Shown here in pieces: positions 1 through 9,657 of a stretch of 64,000 nucleotides of DNA. Numbering within the stretch: position 1 is the stretch's first letter; every line of letters starts with the position of its first letter. The DNA comes from Coralliovum pocilloporae (lineage in GTDB: Bacteria; Pseudomonadota; Alphaproteobacteria; Rhizobiales; Cohaesibacteraceae). The position numbers and the translations under genes were made by a program. Below the pieces are notes generated by a model, which saw nothing but the letters and a program-made list of their open reading frames with translations, did no database searches and was not told where the DNA came from. The stretch lies in NCBI RefSeq assembly GCF_030845175.1, contig NZ_CP132542.1:3011501-3075500 (forward strand), given 5' to 3'.

Positions 1-694
1 CGCTGGTGGTGAAACTGGTTGATCCTGAAAAAGCCCAGTAGCGGGCATAGGTGAAAAGATGTCCCCATTCCTTAAGGATGGTCGCCATGCTGCGAGCTGA
101 CACGCTGGCCGGGCGGGTTTCCACAAGGGTCAGGAACACGGCAATCAGCGTCAGTCCGCCAAACGCCAGAACCAGTTCGAAGGCTGCCTGCCAGCCGTAG
201 AGCTCGTCGAGGAACCCGCCGATTGCCGGTCCGATCAGCGGTGCAACAGCCATGCCCATGGTTACATAGCCGATCATGCTGGCAGAGCGCCGGTTGTCAT
301 AGACATCCCGGATAATGGTTCGGCTGAGTACAATCCCCACTGCTCCGCCGCTGCCCTGTACGAGCCGCCCGAAAATCAGCATTTCAATAGAGCCCGAAAA
401 CAGGCAGATCAGAGTGCCGATGAGAAACAGGACAAAGCCCCAGAGGATCACCGGCCGTCTGCCAAAGCGGTCGGCCAGAGGTCCGACGATCAGCTGGCAG
501 ATACAGATGGCACCCAGATAAACGGACAGAGTGAGCTGCACCATGCTGTAGGTGGTGCCAAAGAAATCTGCCATGCCCGGCATGGACGGGACAAAAATGT
601 TCATCGCCAGCGGGTTCACCGCTGTAACCGCGACCAGAACAAGGATGGACGGACGACGGACAATGCCGCCGGGTGTGGGAGCCGAGACTGACAT
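1..694 (-). CDS. MFS drug exporter, Bcr/CflA family (3' part missing)
   Basis: This is an inner-membrane major facilitator that probably exports drugs or metabolites by proton antiport. The frame begins at the ATG whose complement is 692-694 and stays open to the left edge, giving about 231 residues of an expected 390-410. The first helix is followed by a short loop and the MFS motif A (GPLADRFGRRPV) between helices 2 and 3. Helix 4 carries the sequence GRLVQGSGGAVG, and helix 5 has the antiporter-type motif (MAVAPLIGPAIGGFL). These features are typical of Bcr/CflA exporters. The C-terminal half lies outside the window, so intactness cannot be judged. The substrate cannot be read from sequence. 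Confidence 0.88.
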   Translation of the reverse strand, partial: MSVSAPTPGGIVRRPSILVLVAVTAVNPLAMNIFVPSMPGMADFFGTTYSMVQLTLSVYLGAICICQLIVGPLADRFGRRPVILWGFVLFLIGTLICLFSGSIEMLIFGRLVQGSGGAVGIVLSRTIIRDVYDNRRSASMIGYVTMGMAVAPLIGPAIGGFLDELYGWQAAFELVLAFGGLTLIAVFLTLVETRPASVSARSMATILKEWGHLFTYARYWAFSGSTSFTTS

Positions 695-893
695 GAACCT
701 GAGACAGAAAAATGGTTGAACAATCTGAAGACTATATCCCGGATTAAGGTGCCGATTGATCAATTCTTCACCGCAATTCATCAGCTCCGTGAATGAATGT
801 CTCAGGTAGCAAGATTCAGGTGACAAGATTCTGCCTCTTGCCGTCTTGCCACTTTCGCGACATTCTGTGATGTCCGGTCATATGGGAGGATGG

Positions 894-1799
894 ATGAAGC
901 GAGGAGAGTGGATTACAATTGTACTTCTGGGGGGCGTCTATGGTCTCTGGGGCCTGACGACAATCTTCTGGCACAGTCTTGGTCTGTGGGCATTGCCGGT
1001 TCTGGCTTTGCTGATCGCTCAGCACTCGTCACTGCAACACGAAGCCTTGCACGGGCATCCGACCCGGTCACGCAGTCTGAACGAGTTGCTTGTCTTTCCT
1101 GCCGTCGGGCTTTTCATTCCCTATCGCCGCTTCAGAACGCTCCACCTGAGACATCATAATGACGAGCGGTTGACCGACCCATATGATGACCCGGAAACCG
1201 CCTATTGCACCGAGCGCCACTGGCGGACATTACCACGATGGGTGTGTCATCTTCTGATGTGGAACAATACTCTGTTTGGTCGCCTTGTTATCGGTCCTGT
1301 TCTGACATGCCTATTCTTCTGGCGCGATGAGTTGAAGCTTATTGTGAAGGGAGACAGGGAGGTTCTGTCTGACTGGCTGATGCATGGTCCCGCTGTAGGC
1401 CTGGTGCTGGGCTGGTTGGTCTACTGGCAGGTGGACCTCTGGATTTATGTCCTCGGCGCGGCCTTGCCCGGTCTGGCATTGCTGAAAATCCGAACCTATG
1501 CGGAGCATGTGGCGAAGGAAAATGTGCTGGAGCGCACTGCGATTATCGAAAGCAGCTGGTTCTTCTCTCTGCTGTTTCTCAACAACAATCTGCATGCGGT
1601 TCATCATCGGAACCCGACAGCAGCCTGGTATGAGCTGCCGCGCCTGTATCGTGAGCGCCAGCAGGCATATCTGGATGACAACAATCACTATCGTATCAGG
1701 GGATATCGGCACCTGTTTCGCGCCTATGCCCTGAAGCCCAAGGAGAGTGTAGTGCACCCGTTTATCGATGACCGGCAGACCGGGAGCCGGCCTCTGTGA
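894..1799 (+). CDS. Membrane fatty acid desaturase family protein
   Basis: This is a diiron membrane desaturase or hydroxylase. All three histidine boxes are present: HEALH, HLRHH and HAVHH, with hydrophobic segments between them as in the fatty acid desaturase superfamily (PF00487). It therefore probably inserts a double bond or hydroxyl into an acyl chain or lipid, though the substrate is unknown. The frame is open upstream to a TTG at 846, with ATGs at 870, 882 and 894. I chose 894 because GGAGG sits at 885-889, giving about 301 residues. The stop TGA (1797-1799) overlaps the GTG start of the next gene, so the two are probably translationally coupled. Ferredoxin or reductase partners are not adjacent. 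Confidence 0.85.
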   Translation: MKRGEWITIVLLGGVYGLWGLTTIFWHSLGLWALPVLALLIAQHSSLQHEALHGHPTRSRSLNELLVFPAVGLFIPYRRFRTLHLRHHNDERLTDPYDDPETAYCTERHWRTLPRWVCHLLMWNNTLFGRLVIGPVLTCLFFWRDELKLIVKGDREVLSDWLMHGPAVGLVLGWLVYWQVDLWIYVLGAALPGLALLKIRTYAEHVAKENVLERTAIIESSWFFSLLFLNNNLHAVHHRNPTAAWYELPRLYRERQQAYLDDNNHYRIRGYRHLFRAYALKPKESVVHPFIDDRQTGSRPL

Positions 1800-2590
1800 T
1801 TGGTGCCTATGCCATGTATGCCTGGCCGGAAGTGGCTGACGAGGTACAGGCGTTCTGGTCTGAACTGGCTGAGCGGTGCAGGGGAGCAGGATTGGCATTC
1901 CCTGCGCAGCCGTCAAACCGCGCTGATGTGTCGGCGGTCTGGCGTGATCCAAAGATGATCCTGTCCCAGACCTGCGGTTACCCTTACACAATGCTGTACC
2001 GCGACGAGCTGCAGCTGGTGGCCACGCCGCATTATGTCGTTCCGGGCTGTGATGGTCCGGCTTACAGAAGTGTGCTCCTGCAAAGAGACGACGACACGCG
2101 CGGGATCCTTGGCGCATTCAGGGGGAGTGTTGCCGCGATGAATGACCGGCATTCCCAATCCGGGATGAATGCATTTTTCGGTACGTTGGTCCGCGAGGGG
2201 CAGGAGGGGCCATTCTTCGAGCGGATTATATGGTCAGGCGGGCATCGGCAGTCCATGCGACTTGTAGCGGAAGGGCAGGCAGATCTCTGTGCCTGCGATG
2301 CCGTCTGCTGGCAACTGCTTCAGGATGTGGAACCGGAAACTGCAAGAAAGCTTAAACCGCTCACATGGTCTGGTTCTGTTCCCGGCCTGCCTTTTGTCAC
2401 CAGCAAAAAGACTGACAGCGAAACACTTGCCGCGCTGCGACGGGCACTCGCAGAGTGCCTGGCAGAGGGGCAATGGGCGCAGTCCCGTCTTTATCTCTCC
2501 GATGTCACCGTGCTGCAGGAGGCGGATTACGATGTCATTCCTGCCATGTCGGAAAACGCGCGGCTAAAAGGTTTTAGTCTGACTGATTGA
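1796..2590 (+). CDS. PhnD-like phosphate/phosphonate-binding-fold protein without signal peptide
   Basis: The 264-residue product resembles the PhnD/COG3221 group of periplasmic-binding-fold proteins. The support is the opening MYAWPEV, the segment LSQTCGYPYTM near residue 60, the segment GMNAFFGTL near 125, and the late GLPFVTSKKTD. Secreted PhnD proteins begin with a signal peptide, but here the fold starts directly after the initiator, so the product is probably cytoplasmic unless the true start is missed. No ABC permease or ATPase gene is next to it. The GTG start overlaps the desaturase stop; an in-frame ATG at 1811 is an alternative. Its 3' end overlaps the convergent EamA gene by 17 bp. 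The ligand is unknown. Confidence 0.72.
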   Translation: MIGAYAMYAWPEVADEVQAFWSELAERCRGAGLAFPAQPSNRADVSAVWRDPKMILSQTCGYPYTMLYRDELQLVATPHYVVPGCDGPAYRSVLLQRDDDTRGILGAFRGSVAAMNDRHSQSGMNAFFGTLVREGQEGPFFERIIWSGGHRQSMRLVAEGQADLCACDAVCWQLLQDVEPETARKLKPLTWSGSVPGLPFVTSKKTDSETLAALRRALAECLAEGQWAQSRLYLSDVTVLQEADYDVIPAMSENARLKGFSLTD

Positions 2591-3512
2591 GTTTGGCCTC
2601 ACGAGCCCGCACCTGTTCCCTATGCAATGAATAGAGCCCGGTCGACACGATAATCAGAACACCGATGATCATGGGCAGGTCCGGAATGTCTCCCCAGACA
2701 AGGAAGCCGAGGATGATCGCCGCCAGAACGCTCGTATAGCGGAAGGGCGAGACAACCGAGAAATCGCCAAACCGGGTGGCCATGACAATCAGTAGCTGGG
2801 CGGCAACCAGCATAACGGCTGCTGACAGCAATATTCCCCACTGCCACAATTCCGGTATCGACCAATCCTCGTTCAGTCCAAGCAGCAGGCCAGTGGGTGT
2901 AACAAAGGCCAGTGTTGTGAATGAAATCAGCAATGTGGGCAGGTCAGGCGTCAGAAGGCGTGTCGACAGATCACGGGCGCTGGCCGCAAAGACGGTACCC
3001 ACCACAAAGAGGGAAAAGACCGTAAAACCGTCAAACCCAGGCCTGATAATCAGCAGCACACCTGCAAAACCGATCAGGATTGCGCTCCATCTGCGCCAGC
3101 CGACCTGCTCCTTGAAGAGAAGTGCGGAACCTGCTGTCACGACCAGCGGCATGGCCTGCAGGATAGCCGTTGCCACGCCAAGCTGCATTTGAAACAGGGC
3201 GATAAGAAACGTAACGGTCGCGATTGCCTCGAAAACCCCGCGAAAGAGATTGGGTCTCTGAGCCATGGCCCGATAGGAGTGATGTGCACCGGTTGCGAAG
3301 ATGATTGCACCGAGCAATGTCATCGCCATGACGCCGCGTATGAAGATAATCTGTCCGAGCGGCAGGCTTTCACCAATGAACTTGATCAGGGTATCGTTCA
3401 GAGTGAAGCTGATCATGGCCAGAACCATTGCCAGAATCGCAAACGGATTGCCGGTTTTACCCTTCGACAGGATTCCTGGAGAGGGCACCAGCCCCCTAAT
3501 CGATGTAAACAT
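2574..3512 (-). CDS. EamA/DMT superfamily transporter
   Basis: The 312-residue product has ten predicted hydrophobic segments arranged as two EamA repeats. The first repeat contains the signature region NDTLIKFIGESLPLGQIIF followed by a conserved arginine (RGVM), as in S-adenosylmethionine and other drug/metabolite carriers (DMT superfamily). The second repeat begins at about residue 155. It is an inner-membrane exporter or carrier of unknown substrate. The N-terminus before about residue 20 is hydrophilic, so translation could begin at a later ATG. The gene converges on, and overlaps by 17 bp, the PhnD-like gene. Confidence 0.85.
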   Translation of the reverse strand: MFTSIRGLVPSPGILSKGKTGNPFAILAMVLAMISFTLNDTLIKFIGESLPLGQIIFIRGVMAMTLLGAIIFATGAHHSYRAMAQRPNLFRGVFEAIATVTFLIALFQMQLGVATAILQAMPLVVTAGSALLFKEQVGWRRWSAILIGFAGVLLIIRPGFDGFTVFSLFVVGTVFAASARDLSTRLLTPDLPTLLISFTTLAFVTPTGLLLGLNEDWSIPELWQWGILLSAAVMLVAAQLLIVMATRFGDFSVVSPFRYTSVLAAIILGFLVWGDIPDLPMIIGVLIIVSTGLYSLHREQVRAREAKLNQSD

Positions 3513-3605
3513 AGCGAATCCGCCCTCCCAACGGTTGGTCAGGCATAGCGTAGAGACAGACAGATGTCATGTCTCTGTAAAAGCGGGGGTGACGGATTAT
3601 CGGTG

Positions 3606-4637
3606 CTAACCGCCTGTCACAGACATATGGCGGCCAACGCTTGGCTGACGGGTGTTGCGGTCAATGATAAAGTCATGACCCTTCGGCTTCCGCGCGATGG
3701 CTTCATCAATGGCCTGATAGAGCAGCTCGTTACCTTCTGATGCCCTAAGTGGTTCCCTGAGGTCCTTGGCGTCTTCCTGACCAAGGCACATATACAGCGT
3801 ACCGGTGCAGGTGAGGCGGACGCGGTTGCAGCTTTCGCAGAAATTATGGGTCATCGGTGTGATAAAGCCGAGACGGCCGCCTGTTTCCTTGATCTCCACA
3901 TAACGGGCCGGGCCGCCGGTCTTGTAGGGAATATCATTCAGGGTCCAGCGCTCTGACAGCTCGTCACGGACCTGGGAGAGGGGCAGATACTGGTCTGTAC
4001 GATCTCCCTCAATCTCACCCAGAGGCATGGTCTCGATCACGGTGAAATCATAGCCCTGACCATGAGCCCACTCGATCATCTGCGGCAGTTCCTGATGGTT
4101 GACTTCCTTCAGTGCCACAGCATTGAGCTTGACCTGCAGGCCAGCTTCTTTGGCGGCCTGGAGCCCTTCAAGAACCCGGCCAAGATTGCCCCAGCGGGTC
4201 ACAGTCTTGAACTTGTCATGATCAAGCGTATCGATAGACACGTTGATCCGGCGGACACCACAGTCGTAAAGCTCGGTCGCATATTTTGCGAGCTGGGACC
4301 CGTTGGTGGTTACAGTCAGTTCTTCCAGAGCGCCAGTATCGATATGGCTGCCAAGCTGACGGAACAGGGACATGATGTTCTTGCGGACCAGTGGTTCCCC
4401 GCCGGTGATCCGGAGTTTGCGCACGCCTTTTTCAATAAAGGCAGAGCAGACTCGCTCCAGTTCCTCAAGAGACAGAACCTCTTTCTTGGGCAGGAAGGTC
4501 ATGTGCTCGGACATGCAGTAAACACAGCGGAAGTCACAACGGTCTGTAACCGAGACACGCAAATAGGTCACCGCGCGCCCAAACGGGTCGATCATCGGTT
4601 CCGGCTTGGATGATGGTGACAAGAGTTCGTGTGCCAT
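3606..4637 (-). CDS. moaA: GTP 3',8-cyclase MoaA (molybdenum cofactor biosynthesis)
   Basis: MoaA is a radical-SAM enzyme that converts GTP to 3',8-cyclo-7,8-dihydro-GTP, the first step of molybdenum cofactor synthesis, together with MoaC. The SAM cluster motif is CDFRCVYC at about residues 34-41. The glycine-rich SAM-binding segment RITGGEPLV follows, and the second iron-sulfur cluster is given by [11 protein letters not shown] and a later Cys. The chain ends in the conserved Gly-Gly needed for activity in the family. I chose the ATG at 4637 because GGAG lies 6 nt upstream of it; a second ATG at 4667 would add 10 residues. The length of 343 residues is normal. No other moa gene is adjacent. 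Confidence 0.95.
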   Translation of the reverse strand: MAHELLSPSSKPEPMIDPFGRAVTYLRVSVTDRCDFRCVYCMSEHMTFLPKKEVLSLEELERVCSAFIEKGVRKLRITGGEPLVRKNIMSLFRQLGSHIDTGALEELTVTTNGSQLAKYATELYDCGVRRINVSIDTLDHDKFKTVTRWGNLGRVLEGLQAAKEAGLQVKLNAVALKEVNHQELPQMIEWAHGQGYDFTVIETMPLGEIEGDRTDQYLPLSQVRDELSERWTLNDIPYKTGGPARYVEIKETGGRLGFITPMTHNFCESCNRVRLTCTGTLYMCLGQEDAKDLREPLRASEGNELLYQAIDEAIARKPKGHDFIIDRNTRQPSVGRHMSVTGG

Positions 4638-4853
4638 TCTGTGCTCCAGACCTTTCAGGCGATTCATCAGGGTCCCGTGCCCCGAAGTACCGTAAGGTGT
4701 ATTACATAGGAACGAGTTTGTACTTGATCCACCTCAACAGTCAATCACACCACAGGCCGATTTAGGTCGTAGATCAAGGGGAATTTAGACCTCTGGTCAA
4801 TCCGGGTCAGAATGTCTATCTGTGGCAGGAGTTTTGACCGTCCGGAGGACCAT

Positions 4854-5213
4854 ATGTCAGCGCAATCCCCGCAACCGACCGAACTTCGAGTGTCGCAAGA
4901 CAAGCGATGTCTGACTGTCTCGTTTGACAACAACGAGCGGTTTGAACTGTCTGCCGAATATCTGCGGGTCGAAAGCCCCAGCGCAGAGGTGCAGGGCCAT
5001 GGAGCGGATCAGAAGCAGATCGTGTCCGGCAAAAAGCATGTAAGCATCAGCAATATCGAGCCGGTCGGCAACTACGCGGTACGGATTACCTTCAGCGATG
5101 GGCACAATACCGGCTACTACATGTGGGAGACATTCCTTGCGCTCGGCAGAGAGCGGGAGCAGATCTGGCAGACCTATATTGACGCGCTTGACGCGCGTGG
5201 CCTGTCTCGGTGA
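4854..5213 (+). CDS. DUF971 (gamma-butyrobetaine hydroxylase N-terminal-like) protein
   Basis: This small 119-residue protein matches the DUF971 / GBBH-like N-terminal domain: it has LTVSFDNNERFELSAEYLR early and VGNYAVRITFSDGHNTGYYM later. The domain occurs at the N-terminus of gamma-butyrobetaine hydroxylases and as a stand-alone protein in many proteobacteria, sometimes near iron-sulfur or molybdenum-cofactor genes. The molecular role is not established. I chose the ATG at 4854 because GGAGG is at 4844-4848. The gene is divergent from moaA with about 216 bp between the starts, which fits a loose functional link but does not prove one. Confidence 0.85.
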   Translation: MSAQSPQPTELRVSQDKRCLTVSFDNNERFELSAEYLRVESPSAEVQGHGADQKQIVSGKKHVSISNIEPVGNYAVRITFSDGHNTGYYMWETFLALGREREQIWQTYIDALDARGLSR

Positions 5214-5256
5214 ACCGCCACCTGAAAACTGACAATCCAGAAAGAAAGCCAAAAAA

Positions 5257-5280
5257 AAGGCCGCTCCGAAGAGCGGCCTT
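5257..5280 (-). terminator. Rho-independent terminator with UUCG loop, end of the L,D-transpeptidase gene
   Basis: A perfect 10-bp inverted repeat, AAGGCCGCTC (5257-5266) and GAGCGGCCTT (5271-5280), encloses four bases that read TTCG on the minus strand. On that strand the stem is followed at once by eight T residues (complement of 5251-5258). It therefore terminates transcription of the leftward gene at 5306-5902. There is no T-run on the plus strand, so it is not a good terminator for the DUF971 gene. Confidence 0.9.
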
Positions 5281-5305
5281 GATAGCGTTCCCCTTTGAAC
5301 TAGAT

Positions 5306-5902
5306 CTAGCGCTGGACGATAACCTTGGCGCCGACTCTGATCTTATCATAGAGGTGGATCACGTCCTCATTGGCCATACGGATGCAGCCGGATGAAACGG
5401 CCTGTCCGATGGTGCGCGGCTCGTTTGAGCCGTGAATACGATAGATGGTTGAGCCGATATAGAGCGCCCGCGCGCCGAGCGGATTACGCGGTCCGCCTGG
5501 CATATAGGCCGGAAGTTTGCGGCCCTTGCGGGCTTCACGCTTGCGCATGGCAGGCGGTGGTGTCCAGCCTGGCCATTCCGCTTTGCGGGTTACACGATGG
5601 GTGCCCGCCCACTGAAAGCCCGTCCGGCCAACGCCGACGCCATATTTCAGCGCCTTGCCACCTTCAAGCACCAAATAGAGGCGACGCTCCTTGGTGTTGA
5701 CAATGATTGTGCCAGGCTTGTGCTTTGTCTGATAGCTGACAGTCTCACGCTTGATGGGAGACTTGCCATAGTGGGCACCGGCTTTCTGCCAAGTCCGTGT
5801 GACCGGATCAAAATAGGTCAGTGCAGAGCTGGTCTCAACGCTTGTTGCCATAACGCCGAGTGAGGTCAGCGCGCCCAGCGCCAAAGTCCAAAATTTACGC
5901 AT
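5306..5902 (-). CDS. L,D-transpeptidase (YkuD domain), secreted
   Basis: The enzyme forms 3-3 peptidoglycan cross-links or attaches proteins to peptidoglycan in the periplasm. The 198-residue product begins with an N-terminal signal peptide (MRKFWTLALGALTSLGVMA, then an Ala-rich cleavage region). The YkuD domain carries the catalytic signature: HGSNEP, then SSGCIRM with the nucleophilic Cys. Just before it is the typical pair of segments IIVNTKERRLYLV and GPRNPLGARALYI. I chose the ATG at 5902 because GGGGAAGAG precedes it and it starts the signal peptide. A strong intrinsic terminator follows at 5257-5280. Alphaproteobacteria usually carry many paralogues, so the exact role is open. Confidence 0.92.
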   Translation of the reverse strand: MRKFWTLALGALTSLGVMATSVETSSALTYFDPVTRTWQKAGAHYGKSPIKRETVSYQTKHKPGTIIVNTKERRLYLVLEGGKALKYGVGVGRTGFQWAGTHRVTRKAEWPGWTPPPAMRKREARKGRKLPAYMPGGPRNPLGARALYIGSTIYRIHGSNEPRTIGQAVSSGCIRMANEDVIHLYDKIRVGAKVIVQR

Positions 5903-6074
5903 TTCTCTTCCCCTAAACGTGCCCCGGGCCCCATCCTCAAGGCGTAAAATATTCAAGACTCGTGAAAACTACAGAATCCTTGTTAACAGAATGAATCCGG
6001 TACACAAGGTTTTCACGGCATCTCACAAAATTTTTACCGGTAAAATGATGTGTATAGGTTGAGCAAAAGATAGT

Positions 6075-6105
6075 CAGGCCGCCTTTGAATTGTATCGGCG
6101 GCCTG
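6075..6105 (-). terminator. Probable terminator of the fumarase gene
   Basis: The inverted repeat CAGGCCGCC (6075-6083) and GGCGGCCTG (6097-6105) can form a 9-bp GC-rich stem with a 13-nt loop just downstream of the fumarase stop at 6132. On the minus strand it is followed by ACTATCTTTTGC, which has only a short T-run, so termination may be partial. Confidence 0.6.
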
Positions 6106-6131
6106 GGGTGTTTTGGGACGGCTCGACCGTC

Positions 6132-7748
6132 CTATCCAAGATTGAGCGCCTGGAAAAAGTCGTTGCCTTTGTCGTCAACCACGATGAAGGCTGGGAAGTC
6201 TTCCACTTCAATCCGCCAGATGGCTTCCATGCCAAGCTCTTCAAACTCGACGCACTCCACCTTCTTGATGCAGTCCTGGGCAAGACGAGCTGCCGGGCCG
6301 CCGATTGAGCCGAGATAGAAACCGCCATGCTTCTGACAAGCTTCACGCACCTGGCGGGAGCGGTTGCCCTTGGCCAGCATGACCATGGAACCGCCCAGAG
6401 CCTGGAACTGATCCACATAGGCGTCCATGCGTCCGGCTGTGGTTGGTCCAAAGGAGCCTGATGCATAACCTTCCGGTGTTTTGGCAGGGCCTGCATAATA
6501 AATCGGATGGTTCTTGAAATAGTCCGGCAGATCACCGCCTGATTCAACCCGATCCCGCAGCTTGGAATGGGCCAGGTCACGAGCCACGATGATTGTGCCG
6601 CTGAGAGATAGGCGGGTCTTGATCGGGTGCCGCGTCAACTGACCGAGAATCTCGCTCATGGAACGATTGAGGTCGACCTTCACCACATCGCCGGACAGAT
6701 CGTCATCCTTGATGTCCGGCATGTATTTGGCCGGGTGTTCCTCAAGCTGTTCAAGGAATACGCCATCCTTGGTGATCTTGCCCAGGGCCTGACGGTCAGC
6801 AGAACAGGAGACACCGATACCAATGGGCAGAGATGCACCATGTCGGGGCAGGCGGACAACGCGTACGTCATGACAGAAATATTTGCCGCCAAACTGAGCA
6901 CCGACACCCGTTTTCTGGGTCAGCTTGTGAATCTGCTCTTCCATCTCAAGGTCGCGGAAGGCGTGTCCGGCCTCAGAACCTGCCGTGGGCAGTCCATCAA
7001 GATAGCGGGTGGAGGCCAGCTTGACGGTTTTCAGATTCTGCTCAGCCGACATGCCACCCACGACCACTGCAAGGTGATAAGGCGGGCAAGCTGCGGTTCC
7101 GAGCGTCAGGATTTTCTCTTTGATGAAGTCAATCAGCCGATCCGGGGTCAGCAGGGACGGCGTACCCTGGAACAGAAATGTCTTGTTGGCAGACCCGCCC
7201 CCCTTGGCGATGAACTGGAACTTGTAGGCGTCTTCACCATCCGCATAGAGTTCGATCTGGGCCGGCAGATTGGTGCGGGTGTTCTTCTCCTCAAACATGG
7301 AGATAGGCGCAAGCTGGCTGTAGCGAAGATTGCGCTTCTCATAGGCATCCAGCACACCCTTGCCAAGCGCGGCTTCATCGCTTCCATCTGTCCAGATGCG
7401 GCGACCTTTCTTGCCCATGACGATGGCTGTTCCGGTATCCTGGCACATCGGCAGGATGCCCCCCGAGGCAATATTGGCATTCTTCAGGAGGTCATAGGCG
7501 ACAAACCGGTCATTGTCGGTTGCTTCCGGGTCTTCCAGAATCCTTCGGAGCTGGGCGAGATGCCCGGGACGCAGCAGATGGTTGATATCCATGAATGCCT
7601 GCTCGGACAGAAGCCGCAAGGCTTCCGGTTCCACAGTCAGGATCTCCTGACCCTGAAACTCGGTCGTCGACACATAGTCGGAGGTGAGTTTCTTGTATGG
7701 AGTCTCGTCAGCTCCAAGCGGAAAGACAGGCGTATAGGTAAAAGTCAT
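6132..7748 (-). CDS. Class I fumarate hydratase (iron-sulfur type)
   Basis: This TCA-cycle enzyme interconverts fumarate and L-malate using a [4Fe-4S] cluster. The 538-residue length matches the FumA/FumB single-chain form. The N-terminal domain contains [19 protein letters not shown] with the first cluster Cys. The mid region [14 protein letters not shown] supplies a second. The C-terminal beta domain contains [19 protein letters not shown] and [12 protein letters not shown], typical of the L(+)-tartrate dehydratase-beta-like half. I chose the ATG at 7748, which gives the family N-terminus; a longer in-frame start at 7805 adds 19 low-complexity residues. It appears to be a single-gene unit, divergent from the exopolysaccharide transferase. 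Confidence 0.95.
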   Translation of the reverse strand: MTFTYTPVFPLGADETPYKKLTSDYVSTTEFQGQEILTVEPEALRLLSEQAFMDINHLLRPGHLAQLRRILEDPEATDNDRFVAYDLLKNANIASGGILPMCQDTGTAIVMGKKGRRIWTDGSDEAALGKGVLDAYEKRNLRYSQLAPISMFEEKNTRTNLPAQIELYADGEDAYKFQFIAKGGGSANKTFLFQGTPSLLTPDRLIDFIKEKILTLGTAACPPYHLAVVVGGMSAEQNLKTVKLASTRYLDGLPTAGSEAGHAFRDLEMEEQIHKLTQKTGVGAQFGGKYFCHDVRVVRLPRHGASLPIGIGVSCSADRQALGKITKDGVFLEQLEEHPAKYMPDIKDDDLSGDVVKVDLNRSMSEILGQLTRHPIKTRLSLSGTIIVARDLAHSKLRDRVESGGDLPDYFKNHPIYYAGPAKTPEGYASGSFGPTTAGRMDAYVDQFQALGGSMVMLAKGNRSRQVREACQKHGGFYLGSIGGPAARLAQDCIKKVECVEFEELGMEAIWRIEVEDFPAFIVVDDKGNDFFQALNLG

Positions 7749-8066
7749 GGATATCGGCTCTTCTGTTTCAGACTCAGATTTTGGGTTGAGTCGTGGTCCC
7801 GGCAACAGATTGATCCCTTATATCAAAGCTTCGACACAATGCCATGCTTCCTTCGGCGAGACACTGGATTGCATCGGCTCTCGCATTTTCAAGTCCCTGT
7901 GAGAACACGAATAAAACCTGATCGATCCTGTTAACTAATCGTTATGAATGAATTCAGGTTGTCGCAACTTGTGCCGACGACTTAGCTAAAATTGACATCA
8001 AATTAACAGCCGGTCTGTACCGTGTACCGAGATCAAAACAACAAATGCGTCAAACAGGACACTGTC
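7749..8066 (+). other. Intergenic region between fumarase and the glycosylphosphotransferase
   Basis: This 318-bp divergent spacer contains no gene I can support. On the plus strand TTGACA (7992-7997) followed after 18 nt by TGTACC is a possible weak sigma-70 promoter for the transferase. The arms GTCG (7962-7965) and CGAC (7976-7979) form a short imperfect repeat. The leftward fumarase promoter was not identifiable. Confidence 0.4.
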
Positions 8067-9515
8067 ATGAGTACGCTAGATATTCAGACAAGTCATAATC
8101 CGGAAGCAGGATATATCGAGCCTGTGGTCATCCAGCGTCTTATGAAGCTGGGTGACCTGGTCGTCTTCGCGCTTCTGTCATTTGCGCTTACGCGCTATTT
8201 CGTTGGCATGGTCAATGTGTTCGAGCTGACCGTAGCCGTCTTCAATGCATGGCTGGCGGCAACGGCCAATGTATTTCTGCTGCGCCAGACCTATCACTAC
8301 GGTATCAGGAAACTCCTGTCTCCCTGGCCATCGGTCCTGACAGCAGGTGTTGTCGTCATCGCTGCAGGTGGCGGTGTCTGGTGTGTCCTTCATTTTGGTT
8401 TCTTTGGCCTGACGCTCGACTGGTTCTGGGGGTGGTGTCTTTCGGCGCTCGCCTATGTTTTTGCCTCGCGCGCCCTGTTCAAGTTTATGGCTCGACCGGC
8501 AGAACGCGATGGGCGGTTTGTCCGGCGTATCGCTATTGTGGGCGGTGGCCAGCATGCGGAAGATGTGTTGAATCTGCTTGAGGAATCAGCTCGCAACCAG
8601 ATTGAAGTCATTGGTATCTTTGATGATCGGAAGGATAGCCGGTCACCGGATTCTGTGAAGAAATACCAGAAGCTGGGTACCGTATCCGATTTGCATGATT
8701 ACGCGCGGCATAACCGTATTGACCAGATTATCGTAACCATTCCTCAGACTGCAGAAGTGCGACTGCTTCAGGTCCTGAAACGTCTCTGGGAGTTGCCTAT
8801 TGATATTCGTATCAGTGCGCTTTCGAGCAAGCTGCGGCTGCAGCCGAGATCCTATTCTTATATCGGGTCTCTGCCGCTGTTGGATGCGTTCGACAGGCCG
8901 CTTGCTGGCTGGAACGAGTTCACCAAGAATATCTTTGATCGCTGTGCGGCCACTCTGATGCTGATCATGCTGAGTCCTGTTCTGGCTGCGGTTGCCATTG
9001 CAATCAGGCTTGAGAGCAAGGGGCCGGTTATCTTTCGTCAGAAACGCTACGGCTTCAACAATGAACTGATCACCGTCTTCAAGTTCCGTTCCATGTATAC
9101 GGATCTGTGTGACCGTAATGCCAGCAAGCTGGTGACAAAGGATGACCCGCGTGTCACGCGTGTTGGCCGGTTCATCCGCAAGACATCTCTGGACGAGCTG
9201 CCACAGCTGGCGAACGTTGTTCTCGGCACTATGTCACTGGTCGGACCGCGTCCTCATGCGATCTCTGCCAAGGCGGATAACCACCTCTATGAAGATGTGG
9301 TCGACGGTTATTTTGCCCGCCATCGCATCAAGCCGGGTATCACCGGCTGGGCACAGGTGAACGGCTATCGCGGTGAGACTGATACCCGCGAAAAGATTGA
9401 GGGCCGCGTGAAACTCGACCTCGAATACATCAACAAGTGGTCCATCCTGTTTGATATCTACATCATTCTGATGACACCGTTCTCCCTGCTGTTCAAAAAC
9501 GAGAATGCCTACTGA
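8067..9515 (+). CDS. Undecaprenyl-phosphate sugar phosphotransferase (exopolysaccharide initiation)
   Basis: This inner-membrane enzyme transfers a sugar-1-phosphate, usually glucose, from UDP-sugar to undecaprenyl phosphate to start exopolysaccharide repeats. The 482 residues comprise an N-terminal block of about four membrane helices, then a Rossmann-like CoA-binding_3 domain ([15 protein letters not shown]), then the bacterial sugar transferase domain with [32 protein letters not shown] and VGPRPHA. The ending [10 protein letters not shown] is typical of PssY/WcaJ-type enzymes. I chose the ATG at 8067 (MSTLDIQ); an upstream in-frame start at 8022 is less family-like. No other polysaccharide genes flank it, so it may serve a distant cluster. 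Confidence 0.92.
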   Translation: MSTLDIQTSHNPEAGYIEPVVIQRLMKLGDLVVFALLSFALTRYFVGMVNVFELTVAVFNAWLAATANVFLLRQTYHYGIRKLLSPWPSVLTAGVVVIAAGGGVWCVLHFGFFGLTLDWFWGWCLSALAYVFASRALFKFMARPAERDGRFVRRIAIVGGGQHAEDVLNLLEESARNQIEVIGIFDDRKDSRSPDSVKKYQKLGTVSDLHDYARHNRIDQIIVTIPQTAEVRLLQVLKRLWELPIDIRISALSSKLRLQPRSYSYIGSLPLLDAFDRPLAGWNEFTKNIFDRCAATLMLIMLSPVLAAVAIAIRLESKGPVIFRQKRYGFNNELITVFKFRSMYTDLCDRNASKLVTKDDPRVTRVGRFIRKTSLDELPQLANVVLGTMSLVGPRPHAISAKADNHLYEDVVDGYFARHRIKPGITGWAQVNGYRGETDTREKIEGRVKLDLEYINKWSILFDIYIILMTPFSLLFKNENAY

Positions 9516-9541
9516 GGCAAATCCCGGCAGACAAAATCAGG

Positions 9542-9569
9542 AGCCCGCCAAGATCTGGTGGGCTTTTCT
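9542..9569 (+). terminator. Intrinsic terminator after the glycosylphosphotransferase
   Basis: AGCCCGCCA (9542-9550) pairs with TGGTGGGCT (9556-9564), with one G-T pair, around a 5-nt loop. The stem is followed by TTTTCTG. Confidence 0.85.
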
Positions 9570-9657
9570 GTTTGCGGGGTGAGGGACACAATCATATATT
9601 TCAGAAAGACACGCTCTCTATCGATTTGTGTAACATGGAGCAGGCAGGACGCGCGCA

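Noticed and set aside
4638-4853. Possible molybdenum cofactor riboswitch upstream of moaA
   Set aside because: The spacer has no convincing conserved stems of the Moco RNA motif, which is mainly known in other groups.
6627-7934. Open frame of 435 codons on the plus strand opposite the fumarase gene
   Set aside because: It has no recognisable family pattern and lies over a well-supported fumarase gene. It is a codon-bias shadow.
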